From assembly GCA_013151865.1 (NCBI GenBank), contig JAADHN010000009.1, positions 1 to 50,088 of the forward strand: DNA of 50,088 nt, in the 5' to 3' direction. How positions within the stretch are numbered: position 1 is the stretch's first letter; the number at the start of each line of letters is the position of its first letter. Source of the DNA: Kiritimatiellota bacterium (GTDB taxonomy: Bacteria > Verrucomicrobiota > Lentisphaeria > Oligosphaerales > JAADHN01). Both the position numbers and the translations under genes were made by a program. The notes under the pieces are model-generated. The model saw nothing but the letters and a program-made list of their open reading frames with translations, did no database searches and had not been told where the DNA came from. This document shows, in pieces, positions 41,198 through 49,963 of the stretch.

Positions 41198-43747
41198 ATG
41201 TCAAGTCCACAGACAGGCCCCGAACCGGGCGACGATTCTCGGAAGCACCGCACGTCGTGGCCCGCCGTCCTTTTGGCCTTTGCCGCGCTTGTGTTGGCCC
41301 TGGCAACTCACCCTGCTCTCGGCCGACTCGAACTGATTTCCGCCGACTATCGCTTCGCGCTGCGATACGCGCTCAATACACGCCTACTCCCCTGGGTCCG
41401 CCGCCGTTTCGGACGCGGGACGGACGGCAAGGCGGCCCCGGTTTCCGACGAAGTGGCTTTGATCGGCATCGACGGCCCTTCGCTGGCGGAACTCGGGAAG
41501 TTCGGCAGCGGCCAGTGGATCGTGCGGGAACCGTTCCGGCGAATGGTGCCGGTATTGCAGTCGGGTCTCGTCCCGAGCGTGGTGGCATACGACCTTCTCT
41601 TTCGACCGGTCATGGGGGCCGAAGAGGAGGCCGACGACGAGACCTCCGTCGGCCCGGAAGCGCTGGGGGCCGTCATCGGGGCCCTGCGCCAGGCCGCGGA
41701 AGAGGGCACGGAGGTCATTCGGAACCCCATCCTCCTGCAGATGACCCGCATTGCGGCCCTTCAGGGCGACGTGAACCTCGCCATGGCTTTTGCGGAACTC
41801 ACGGACCCCGCAGAACCGGACAAACATAAATCGGTCCCCGTGATCTGCGCCTACGACTTCAAAGGCCTGGACGCGGCTACGGACCGAAAATGGTCTCGGG
41901 CGGATATCGTCGGCCGCGATGAAACCGACCTGTCCGAAGACAACGGCGAAACCATTCCCTACCTGCTCGATGTGGCGTTGCCGGAAGATCAGGTTCGAAA
42001 CATTCCCGCCGACTATCGCTTTCTCCCCTATGCCCTGCTGCCGACCACGGTGCTGCGGGACTGCGTCCGACACGGCTTCATCAATGTCCCCCGCGATCCC
42101 GACGGCATCATCCGCCGAGTCCCCCTGGTGCTGGGCTTCTCCTACACGAACCCGGTTACTCAGAAGCAGCACCGCCGATTTGTACCGTCTTTTGCGCTGC
42201 TGTCGGTCCTCTACCATTGGGGACTTCAGCCGGACGCCGTCACCGTCGACTTCGGCAAGGCGTTGACGATTCGCCGTAAGGACGCGCCGCCCCGGGTCGT
42301 TCCCATCGACCGATACGGCCGCCTGTACCTGAACTTCGTGGGGCAAATCAAGGACTACCCGAACATTTCCTTTACCAGCTTTCTGCGCTACGGCGAGGTC
42401 AAGAGGGCCGGGATCGACCCAGCCACCCTCCCCGCGGAACAACAGCGCGCCCTGAAGCGCGCGGACGCCCTGATTACCGGCAAAATCGCCATGGTCGGAC
42501 TCACCGCGACCGGCACCACGGACATCGGTCCGTGCCCGGTGGACCCGAAAACCCCGTACGTCCATATCCACATGACGGCGGCAGACGACATCCTGACCGG
42601 GCGTTTTTTGCGGCCTACCGGCGCCGCCGGTCTGCTGGCGATTTTGGCTGCGCTCTTTTTGGTCACGGCTTGGCCCGCAAGCCGCTGGCACGTTTTCAGA
42701 TTCAGCCTGGCCGCTGCGGGGACGACCGTCGCCTACGGCATTGTGTCGTTCCTGGCGGTCCAATTCAATTTTGCCATCCTGCCTCTTGCAACCCCCATGG
42801 TCTACCTCGTGTCCGGTCCTTTCGCCGTGATCCTGTACCGGTATTTCACCGAGGAAGCGGCACGAAAAAACGTGCGCCAGATGTTCTCGACCATGGTTTC
42901 CCCCCAGGTCCTGACCTATCTGGAAGAGAATCCGGAGAGTTTCTCTCTCACGGGGCACCGGGTTGAGGCCACCATCATGTTCTCGGATGTGGCGGGGTTT
43001 ACCACGATCTCGGAAAGACTCTCGCCGGAGGAACTGACGCGCTTGCTGAACGAATACCTCTCCGCCATGACGGACATCATCATGCAAAGCGGAGGATACG
43101 TGGACAAGTACGAAGGCGACGCCATCATGGCGGAATGGGGCGTCCCGTATCCGGACCCCGGACACGCGACCGCGGCCTGCCTGGCGGCCCTGGACCAGCA
43201 GAAAGAATTGGCCCGAATCCGCCCTCGGCTCGAACAACGGTTCGGGGCGCTCCTGTACGTCCGAATCGGCATGAACTCGGGGGCCGTTGCCGCCGGCAAC
43301 ATGGGATCAAACCGCCGTTTCCAGTACACCGTCATGGGCGACACGGTAAACCAGGCCTCCCGGTTCGAACCCGCCAACAAAGACTACGGCAGCGACATCC
43401 TCGTGGGCCGGCCGACCTGGGAACTGGCCCGTCACGCCGTGGACGCCCGGCTGCTGGACAAGCTCGTGGTCATGGGCAAGACCGAACCCGTGCAAGTGTA
43501 CGAAATCCTGGCACGGAAAGGGGAGGCGCCCGCAGACAAGAAGCGTGCGGTCACCTTTTATGAGGCGGCCCTCAAGCTCCACTGGGAACGGGAATGGGAG
43601 CGGGCCATCGGGCTTCTGGGCAAGGCCCTCGAAGCCTTCCCTGAAGATACGCCGTCCAAGATGTTGCTCAAACGAATTCAGGGCTATATCGAGGCGCCGC
43701 CGCCGGCGGAGTGGAAGGGCGAGTTCGTGCGGAAGTCAAAGGAATGA
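41198..43747 (+). CDS. CHASE2-class III adenylate cyclase
   Basis: 849 residues. One N-terminal membrane helix (WPAVLLAFAALVLALATHP) is followed by a large extracytoplasmic CHASE2 sensor domain (about 60-470) and three membrane helices. The cyclase domain is next (MFSDVAGFTTISERLS to GSDILVGRPTWE), then a C-terminal TPR-like helical tail (TFYEAALKLHWEREWERAI). Catalytic residues are present: Asp in FSDVAGF, Asp in EGDAIMAEWG, Lys in YVDKYEGD, Thr in FQYTVMGD, Asn and Arg in VNQASR. The set indicates ATP specificity. The start is uncertain because no good ribosome site precedes the ATG at 41198. It is divergent from the MBL-kinase operon. Confidence 0.93.
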   Translation: MSSPQTGPEPGDDSRKHRTSWPAVLLAFAALVLALATHPALGRLELISADYRFALRYALNTRLLPWVRRRFGRGTDGKAAPVSDEVALIGIDGPSLAELGKFGSGQWIVREPFRRMVPVLQSGLVPSVVAYDLLFRPVMGAEEEADDETSVGPEALGAVIGALRQAAEEGTEVIRNPILLQMTRIAALQGDVNLAMAFAELTDPAEPDKHKSVPVICAYDFKGLDAATDRKWSRADIVGRDETDLSEDNGETIPYLLDVALPEDQVRNIPADYRFLPYALLPTTVLRDCVRHGFINVPRDPDGIIRRVPLVLGFSYTNPVTQKQHRRFVPSFALLSVLYHWGLQPDAVTVDFGKALTIRRKDAPPRVVPIDRYGRLYLNFVGQIKDYPNISFTSFLRYGEVKRAGIDPATLPAEQQRALKRADALITGKIAMVGLTATGTTDIGPCPVDPKTPYVHIHMTAADDILTGRFLRPTGAAGLLAILAALFLVTAWPASRWHVFRFSLAAAGTTVAYGIVSFLAVQFNFAILPLATPMVYLVSGPFAVILYRYFTEEAARKNVRQMFSTMVSPQVLTYLEENPESFSLTGHRVEATIMFSDVAGFTTISERLSPEELTRLLNEYLSAMTDIIMQSGGYVDKYEGDAIMAEWGVPYPDPGHATAACLAALDQQKELARIRPRLEQRFGALLYVRIGMNSGAVAAGNMGSNRRFQYTVMGDTVNQASRFEPANKDYGSDILVGRPTWELARHAVDARLLDKLVVMGKTEPVQVYEILARKGEAPADKKRAVTFYEAALKLHWEREWERAIGLLGKALEAFPEDTPSKMLLKRIQGYIEAPPPAEWKGEFVRKSKE

Positions 43748-43760
43748 GCCCGGCCGCGGC

Positions 43761-43830
43761 ACCGACCTCGACGCGGCGGCATTCGCGAAAGGCCTTCCCC
43801 GTTCCCCACCGGGCTGAAGCCGAGGTCGGT
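43761..43830. repeat. inverted repeat, 10-bp arms
   Basis: ACCGACCTCG (43761-43770) and CGAGGTCGGT (43821-43830) are perfectly complementary arms 50 bases apart. The loop is too large for a classic terminator, and no T-run follows. It lies just after the cyclase stop. Confidence 0.4.
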
Positions 43831-43946
43831 CCCGGACGGAACGCGCGGCCGGATCGGTTCGACGCGGCCGACCTCTCCCATCCGTCTTGTGCACCACAAG
43901 TTGGACCGGTAAAGTACCGTCTGAGTTTACGGATCGTTTCATCGTT

Positions 43947-44003
43947 GTCCGGACGATTCTGCAGAGGCTGGGAGTTCGCCTCCGCTCCCAATGATTTCGA
44001 AAC
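43947..44003 (+). repeat. dispersed repeat R2, copy 2
   Basis: Begins GTCCGGACGATTCTGC and ends GATTTCGAAAC, 57 bp, ungapped against copy 1 at 42 of 57. It lies 104 bp upstream of the peptide deformylase gene in the same orientation. Confidence 0.7.
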
Positions 44004-44107
44004 CACGAGGTTGTCGACATCCCCCGGCCGGAGTTTGTACCCCGACTCGGCCGCAGGCCAATCCGCAGGTCCGACAAAAGCGGCCGGACAATTTCGAGAC
44101 CCACGGC

Positions 44108-44719
44108 ATGAACTGGCACGAAATGCCTCTTAACTTCAATGCGTCCCCTCTGCAGGTCTGCATCTACGGGGCCCCGGTCCTGCGACGGAAATCCGTCGAA
44201 GTTTCGGCAATTACCCCGGAACTCCGCGAGTTCGCCCGGCGCATGATCGCTACGATGCACCGCGACCGGGGAATCGGTCTCGCCGCCCCCCAAGTGGGCC
44301 GGAGCATCCGGGTCATCGCGATCCATACTCGCAGCGACGACGGTGTTTTTCGCCCCAACGCCTCCCCCGGCGAACGCTTGCTTGAGCCTTTGATGCCGGT
44401 CATCCTGGTGAACCCCCGGGTCGTGCCGATCACCGAGACGACCGGTGTTTACGAGGAAGGGTGCCTCAGTGTGCCCGGCATTCATGCGGACGTGGTCCGA
44501 CCCACAGGCGTCATCCTCGAAGCCATGACGCTCGACGGCGAGAGTTTCCGGATCGAATGCACCGGGCTTCTGGCGCGTTGCCTGCAACACGAAATCGACC
44601 ACTTGGACGGCGTCCTGTTCGTCGACCGTATTTCCGAGGACGATGCCCGACGAATCGCGCCGGGTTTGCGAGCGCTCAAGAAGCGCGCGCGCCGAGAGCG
44701 CCTTCTCCGAACCGCCTGA
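44108..44719 (+). CDS. def: peptide deformylase
   Basis: 203 residues; removes the formyl group from the N-terminal Met of new proteins. All three motifs are present: GIGLAAPQVG (55-64), EEGCLSVPG (Cys119) and QHEIDHLDG (His161, Glu162, His165), giving the metal site and catalytic Glu. It has an insertion of about 15 residues after motif 1 (RSDDGVFRPNASPGERLLEP), seen in type 2-like or atypical deformylases. The start at 44108 is uncertain, since 44123 is also possible and neither has a Shine-Dalgarno. The usual partner fmt is not adjacent. Confidence 0.93.
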   Translation: MNWHEMPLNFNASPLQVCIYGAPVLRRKSVEVSAITPELREFARRMIATMHRDRGIGLAAPQVGRSIRVIAIHTRSDDGVFRPNASPGERLLEPLMPVILVNPRVVPITETTGVYEEGCLSVPGIHADVVRPTGVILEAMTLDGESFRIECTGLLARCLQHEIDHLDGVLFVDRISEDDARRIAPGLRALKKRARRERLLRTA

Positions 44720-44918
44720 CCTTCCGGGCTGTTTTTCTCTTTTTTCGCGGTCGATGAGCGACCGGCTCGTGTTTGCCGGGGCCGTTGCGGCCCGTCGAGG
44801 TTCGACTGCAACGTCTTGTCTGTGAGTGCGGACCGGCGCGACAGACGGGTGCAACAGCGCCGACTGGGATTCGCCCCGGCGGTCCGAGCGACGCGCGCCC
44901 CACACACGTTGAGGTGGT

Positions 44919-45785
44919 ATGAGCCAAAGCACACTTTCACATCCTGTCCGGGCGCCGGTCCGGAAGGTTTTGTACGCCCTTTTCTTCCAGCCGGCGGTCG
45001 TTTTCGTCCTCCGAAACGAACCGTGGGGGCGGGCGTTCCGGTTGTTTGCGCTCGTTTCTTTGCTCTGTGGCGCGGCCATGTCCGGTGTTCGTGTTCCCCG
45101 GATAATGGCAGCCGCTCGAGACTGGGCCGGATGGTTCGGGAAGCGTGTGGCGCCGGTGTGGGTCGAGAAGGGCGAACTCCACTGGGATCGCCCCAAACAA
45201 CTGCCCGCCACCCTTCGCCGCCAAGGCTGGCGATTCGACTTCTCTCCCAAGAAAACCCCGCTGCCGCCCCCGGAACAACTCGGCCCGGAAACCCAGGGAT
45301 TGTGGGTGACGCCCGATGCCGTGCGCTTCTGGTGGCGCGCCGAGGGCGGGAGGCTTGGGCAAACCGTGCTTTTTCAGGACGGGAAGCTGCTGGGAAAAGT
45401 GCCGCTCTCGGACATCGCCGGCGATGGGCGGGTGACCCTTACCCCCGACCGGATCGAGAGCGAGGCCGTCACCCGAATCCGGCCTTGGCTCGTTGTATAC
45501 GTGCTTTTCGGGGCGGTACGCGTGTTGTTCGAAGGGCTGTTCTATACCTTCGTCTTCGCCCTGATTCCGGCCCTGATGCGGAGCCCGCTCGTCACCGGCG
45601 GATTTCGTCGACTCCTCACCCTTTATACTTTCGCGGCCGTGCCGCCCATGATCGTGGCCACCGTTTACGCGACGCTCGATCTGCCCTACCTCGAGCACGC
45701 CCTGATCTTCGTCATCGGACTGGTCGTCTACCTTTCCATCGCCACCCGGGCCGCGGCCCGGGCCGCCGCATCAGGGGCGGATTGA
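44919..45785 (+). CDS. membrane protein, DUF1189-like
   Basis: 288 residues. One N-terminal hydrophobic segment (FRLFALVSLLCGAAMSG) is followed by an extracytoplasmic stretch of about 100 residues and then about four membrane helices toward the C terminus (LVVYVLFGAVRVLFEGLFYTF, LTLYTFAAVPPMIVATVY and HALIFVIGLVVYLSIA). That order fits DUF1189-type proteins, which I assign with caution. The ATG at 44919 follows GAGGTGG. A 199-bp gap with no evident features separates it from def. Confidence 0.68.
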   Translation: MSQSTLSHPVRAPVRKVLYALFFQPAVVFVLRNEPWGRAFRLFALVSLLCGAAMSGVRVPRIMAAARDWAGWFGKRVAPVWVEKGELHWDRPKQLPATLRRQGWRFDFSPKKTPLPPPEQLGPETQGLWVTPDAVRFWWRAEGGRLGQTVLFQDGKLLGKVPLSDIAGDGRVTLTPDRIESEAVTRIRPWLVVYVLFGAVRVLFEGLFYTFVFALIPALMRSPLVTGGFRRLLTLYTFAAVPPMIVATVYATLDLPYLEHALIFVIGLVVYLSIATRAAARAAASGAD

Positions 45786-46010
45786 CACCCTCCGACCGCG
45801 CCGGCGGGAGCCAGTCGCGCTGAACGGAGCGACCACCGTCCGTCCCGACGTGGTGCGCGCCGGCCTCGGGGCGTGTGGAACTACACTGCCTATTATGGTA
45901 GAGTATGGCGTTTCCGGGCGAGGCGAGCTTCCGTGGGGCAAGGCGGTCGACCCACAGAGAATTCGGCGGCGCCGGTTCCGGTCGGCGCAAACGGGTTGGA
46001 GACCAGTATC

Positions 46011-46613
46011 ATGGGACTGATTGCGAGAATCTTCGGATACATATGGGACTTCTTTCTCGGCGCCGCCGTGAACATTCTCGAGGCCGGGCTTGATACGGAC
46101 CCGCGCACTCTGATCCTGATTTTTGTGGGCGTGACGGTCGTGCTGGGGTCGGCCTGCTGGGCGTCCTCCATCGCGGAGGCACGCCTGTACTCGCCCAAAC
46201 TGCACTTTTTTATCGGGCTGTTCGCCCCGGTGCTCTACCCCGTCATTCTCCTTTTCGCCATGGACGTGAAATACCCGGGGGCCGTTCGCCAACCCCCGGG
46301 AGAGGCTCCGGAAACGCCCCCCGTGGCGCCGCCGGCCGAGCCGCAAGAAGTGGAGACCGACGCGGGAGAGGACACGGGGGAGAATGTCGTCGAGTACGAC
46401 CAAGCGTATTTCAGGGAAATCGCCCGGGACGAAGCCGGGAACTTCGTGGGCCCCTGGCGGATCGATCTTGCGGACAACGCGATCGTGGCGCAGCGAATCC
46501 TCGATGCACTGCCGCACGCAGTCGTCATCGAGACCGTTCCGCACGGCCCCAACAGCAAGCCCCAGCGCCTGCGCATTCCGTACGACAAGATCGAGTCCTG
46601 TGTGCGAGCCTGA
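46011..46613 (+). CDS. small membrane protein of unknown function
   Basis: 200 residues. Two or three N-terminal membrane segments (IFGYIWDFFLGAAVNILEAG, ILIFVGVTVVLGSACWAS and LHFFIGLFAPVLYPVILLFA) are followed by an acidic, Pro-rich linker (PPGEAPETPPVAPPAEPQEV) and a C-terminal region (FVGPWRIDLADNAIVAQRIL). I do not recognise the family. The ATG at 46011 has GGAG about 9 bases upstream. It lies between the DUF1189-like protein and ileS on the same strand. Confidence 0.72.
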   Translation: MGLIARIFGYIWDFFLGAAVNILEAGLDTDPRTLILIFVGVTVVLGSACWASSIAEARLYSPKLHFFIGLFAPVLYPVILLFAMDVKYPGAVRQPPGEAPETPPVAPPAEPQEVETDAGEDTGENVVEYDQAYFREIARDEAGNFVGPWRIDLADNAIVAQRILDALPHAVVIETVPHGPNSKPQRLRIPYDKIESCVRA

Positions 46614-46785
46614 CGTATCGGGCAGAGGCAGCGCCTTTCGTACACCTGAATCCTGAGGCCATGAGAAGCGACGCGCGCGAGCCTCCGGGATTCGGGATCT
46701 TCTCATCTTCGCACCCGTTGGCGGCCGACTGACCGTTGGGGTCTGACGTCCGTCACGGGTCTTGCAGGCACGGAAAAGGAGAACC

Positions 46786-49700
46786 ATGTTCGATCCGGTG
46801 GACAGCCAAGTTTCGTTTTCGGCGTTGGAACAGGACGTTCTCGCTTTCTGGCGTGAACACGAAACGTTCCGGAAGTCGCTCGAGGCCCGGCGCGACGGGC
46901 CGCAGTATGTCTTCTACGACGGGCCGCCCTTTGCCACCGGGCTGCCCCACTACGGGCACCTCTTGGCCGGCACGATCAAGGACGTGGTGCCGCGCTACCA
47001 GACCATGCTCGGCAAGTATGTGGAGCGAACGTTCGGCTGGGACTGTCACGGTCTGCCGGTCGAGAACGAGTTGGAAAAAGAACTGGGGATCGGCAGCAAA
47101 CATGAAATCGAAGAATACGGCGTGGCCCGTTTCAACGAGGCGTGCCGTGGGATCGTCCTGCGCTACACCGCCGAATGGCAGGAGATCGTCGAGCGAATCG
47201 GCCGTTGGGTGGATTTCGAGAACGGCTACCGCACCATGGATCGGGATTATATGGAGTCCATTTGGTGGGTGTTTCGCCAACTTTGGGACAAGGGCCTGAT
47301 CTACAAAGGGCACAAGATCCTGCCCTACTGCCCGCGCTGTGCCACACCGCTCTCCAACTTTGAAGCAAACCAAGGATACGAGGACGTCGAGGACCCTTCC
47401 ATCACCGCGCGTTTCCGCAGTACCGATGAACCCGACCTCTATTTCCTGGCCTGGACCACCACGCCCTGGACCCTCCCGTCGAATCTGGCCTTGGCCGTCG
47501 GACCGGACATCGAGTACGTTCGTGTGACGGATGAGGGCGCCGATTACATCCTGGCCGCGGCGCGCGTGCCGGCATATTACCGTGGAGAAACCCCGCGCAT
47601 CACGGCCCGATATACGGGCCGGGATCTGGCCGACATGCGGTACGAACCCCTTTTTCCGTATTTTGCAGATCTCGCCGACCGGGGCGCCTTCCGGGTCGTG
47701 ATCGCCGATTATGTGTCGACCGAGGACGGCACCGGGATCGTGCACACGGCGCCGGGGTTCGGGGAAGACGACGCCGCGACCGCACGTCGTGCGGGGGTGC
47801 CCGTGGTCTGCCCCGTGGATATCGAGTGTCGCTTCACGCCCGAAGTGCCCGATTACGCGGGACGCATGGTCAAGGAAACCGATGCCGACATCATCCGCCG
47901 GCTCAAGAGCGAGGGCAAACTCGTGCACCGCGCCGTGTACCGCCACAGTTACCCCCACTGCTGGCGTTGCGAATCGCCCCTGATCTATCGGGCGGTTTCC
48001 ACTTGGTTCGTGCGCGTCGAGGCCATCAAGGATCGCCTGTTGGCCGCCAATGCCCAAACTCGCTGGGTGCCGGGCCACCTTCGCGACGGTCGGTTCGGCA
48101 ACTGGTTGAAGAACGCCCACGATTGGGCCATTTCCCGGAACCGATACTGGGGCTGCCCCCTGCCGGTGTGGACCAGCGAGGACGGTGAAGAAACGCGCTG
48201 CATCGGTTCCGTGGCCGAACTCGAAAAACTGGCCGGACATCGCGTGCCGGACATCCACAAGCATTTCGTGGACAACATCGCCATTCCCTCCCAACAGGGC
48301 AAGGGGCTGCTCCGCCGCGTCCCGGAAGTACTCGATTGCTGGTTCGAGAGCGGCTCGATGCCGTATGCCCAACACCACTACCCGTTTGAGAACCGTGAAG
48401 CCGTCGAGGCCCATTTTCCGGCCGACTTCATTGCCGAAGGGTTGGATCAAACCCGGGGCTGGTTTTACACGCTGGTGGTCATTTCCAGTGCACTTTTCGA
48501 CAAACCCCCCTTCCTCAACGTGGTGGTCAACGGCCTGGTGCTGGCCGAAGATGGTCGCAAAATGTCCAAGCGCCTCAAGAACTACCCCGATCCCGTGACC
48601 ATCATGGACACCTACGGGGCCGACGCTCTGCGACTCTGCCTCCTGACTTCGCCGGTGGTCCGCGCCGAAGATCTGAGGTTCAGCGAGAAAGGCGTCCGGG
48701 AAGTTATGCGGACCGTCATCATTCCCTTTTGGAATGCCTGTCATTTTCTGGTTACCTACGCCCGAGTGGACGGCTGGCGACCGCCCCCGGGGCCGGCGTC
48801 CGGCCCGGAGGCCGCCGCCAACGACCTCGACCGCTGGGTGCTCTCGCGGATCGAAACCACCGTCGCCGACGTCCGCGAAGCGATGGACCGATACGACCTT
48901 CAGCGCGCCGGCTTGCGGTTCACGGGCTTCATCGAAGAACTCACCAACTGGTACATTCGACGAAGCCGCAGGCGATTCTGGAAAAGCAGCAACGACCGGG
49001 ACAAGGAAGATGCCTATCGGACCCTCCATTATGCGCTGGTTGTGTTCTGCCGCGCCGCCGCGCCTTTTATTCCGTTCGTGACCGAGGCGGTCTACCGCAA
49101 TCTGCGAACGCCGCAGATGCCCGAGTCGGTCCATCTTTGCGATTTTCCGGAACCGCAGGAGGTCTTTCGGGACCCGACCCTCGAACAGCGCATGTCCCGC
49201 ACTCGCACCGCAGTTTCCCTGGGGCGCTTCCTGCGCAGCCAAGCCGGCATCCGGGTGCGTCAGCCCCTGCGCTCGGCGGTGCTCGTCTCGGCCGACCGCG
49301 ACGCCCGGGCCGATCTCGAGGCCACCGCGAAAGTGATTGCCGAGGAACTCAACGTTCGCAACGTGGAAGTCAGTGCGGATGAAGAAGCCCTCGTCAACCT
49401 CGCGGCCAAGGCGAACTTCCGCCGGCTCGGCCCCCGACTGGGACGGCGTGTCCGGGATGCGGCGGCCGCCATTGCAGCCCTGGACGCAGCCGCCATCCGC
49501 CGTCTGCGGGCCGGGGAAACCGTCGAAATCCTTGCGGATTCCGGCCAGCCGGTGGACATAACACTCGAAGACATCGAGGTCCGACGGGAAGAAAAAGCCG
49601 GGCTGGCGGCCGCCAACGAGGGCGAAATCACCGTGGCCCTCGACTTGAGACTCGATGACGACCTCCGACAGGAAGGCTGGGCAAGAGAAATCGTCAGTCG

Positions 49701-49917
49701 GGTCCAGAACCTGCGCAAAGCCGCAGGACTCGAAGTCACCGACCGTATCCGACTCGCCTGCGATTTGCCGACGGCGCCCGCCGCCGCCGCTGCGGCCCAC
49801 GCGGATTACATCCGACGGGAGACTTTGGCCGTCTCCCTCGAAAGCCGGGCGCTCCCCGAAGTCGATCCGGTCGAGATCAACGGACTACCGTGCCGATTCG
49901 CAATCGAGAAGGTCTGA
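46786..49917 (+). CDS. ileS: isoleucyl-tRNA synthetase, type 2 (eukaryote-like)
   Basis: 1043 residues; charges tRNA-Ile. The class I motifs are HYGH (55-58, in PPFATGLPHYGHLLAG) and KMSKR (592-596). The N-terminal sequence FYDGPPFATGLPHYGHLLAG and the overall length are those of the type 2 branch shared by eukaryotes and some bacteria, which is known to tolerate mupirocin better than the usual bacterial enzyme. An editing domain is present (residues about 200-400: LAWTTTPWTLPSNLAL, YVSTEDGTGIVHTAPGFGEDD). The ATG at 46786 has AAAGGAG at 5 bases. The C-terminal tail (880-1043) is the anticodon-binding extension. Confidence 0.96.
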   Translation: MFDPVDSQVSFSALEQDVLAFWREHETFRKSLEARRDGPQYVFYDGPPFATGLPHYGHLLAGTIKDVVPRYQTMLGKYVERTFGWDCHGLPVENELEKELGIGSKHEIEEYGVARFNEACRGIVLRYTAEWQEIVERIGRWVDFENGYRTMDRDYMESIWWVFRQLWDKGLIYKGHKILPYCPRCATPLSNFEANQGYEDVEDPSITARFRSTDEPDLYFLAWTTTPWTLPSNLALAVGPDIEYVRVTDEGADYILAAARVPAYYRGETPRITARYTGRDLADMRYEPLFPYFADLADRGAFRVVIADYVSTEDGTGIVHTAPGFGEDDAATARRAGVPVVCPVDIECRFTPEVPDYAGRMVKETDADIIRRLKSEGKLVHRAVYRHSYPHCWRCESPLIYRAVSTWFVRVEAIKDRLLAANAQTRWVPGHLRDGRFGNWLKNAHDWAISRNRYWGCPLPVWTSEDGEETRCIGSVAELEKLAGHRVPDIHKHFVDNIAIPSQQGKGLLRRVPEVLDCWFESGSMPYAQHHYPFENREAVEAHFPADFIAEGLDQTRGWFYTLVVISSALFDKPPFLNVVVNGLVLAEDGRKMSKRLKNYPDPVTIMDTYGADALRLCLLTSPVVRAEDLRFSEKGVREVMRTVIIPFWNACHFLVTYARVDGWRPPPGPASGPEAAANDLDRWVLSRIETTVADVREAMDRYDLQRAGLRFTGFIEELTNWYIRRSRRRFWKSSNDRDKEDAYRTLHYALVVFCRAAAPFIPFVTEAVYRNLRTPQMPESVHLCDFPEPQEVFRDPTLEQRMSRTRTAVSLGRFLRSQAGIRVRQPLRSAVLVSADRDARADLEATAKVIAEELNVRNVEVSADEEALVNLAAKANFRRLGPRLGRRVRDAAAAIAALDAAAIRRLRAGETVEILADSGQPVDITLEDIEVRREEKAGLAAANEGEITVALDLRLDDDLRQEGWAREIVSRVQNLRKAAGLEVTDRIRLACDLPTAPAAAAAAHADYIRRETLAVSLESRALPEVDPVEINGLPCRFAIEKV

Positions 49918-49963
49918 TCCGGGACCCGCGGCCCCGGCCACAGGCCGTGCAGAGGTAAACCTC

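Larger units (their letters stand above)
43748..44107. other. 360-bp intergenic region with inverted repeat and R2 copy
   Basis: The cyclase-def gap contains a 10-bp perfect inverted repeat (43761-43770 with 43821-43830, 50-base loop) and R2 copy 2 (43947-44003). Before the def start there is no good ribosome site. Confidence 0.5.

Noticed and set aside
41384-43237. Antisense open frame of 617 codons inside the CHASE2 cyclase
   Set aside because: Shadow of the cyclase codons; no start signal or recognisable motif.
46753-49800. A 1015-codon open frame antisense to ileS
   Set aside because: It is the mirror of a GC-rich gene with strong codon bias; its translation has no recognisable domain or ribosome site, and ileS is certain.
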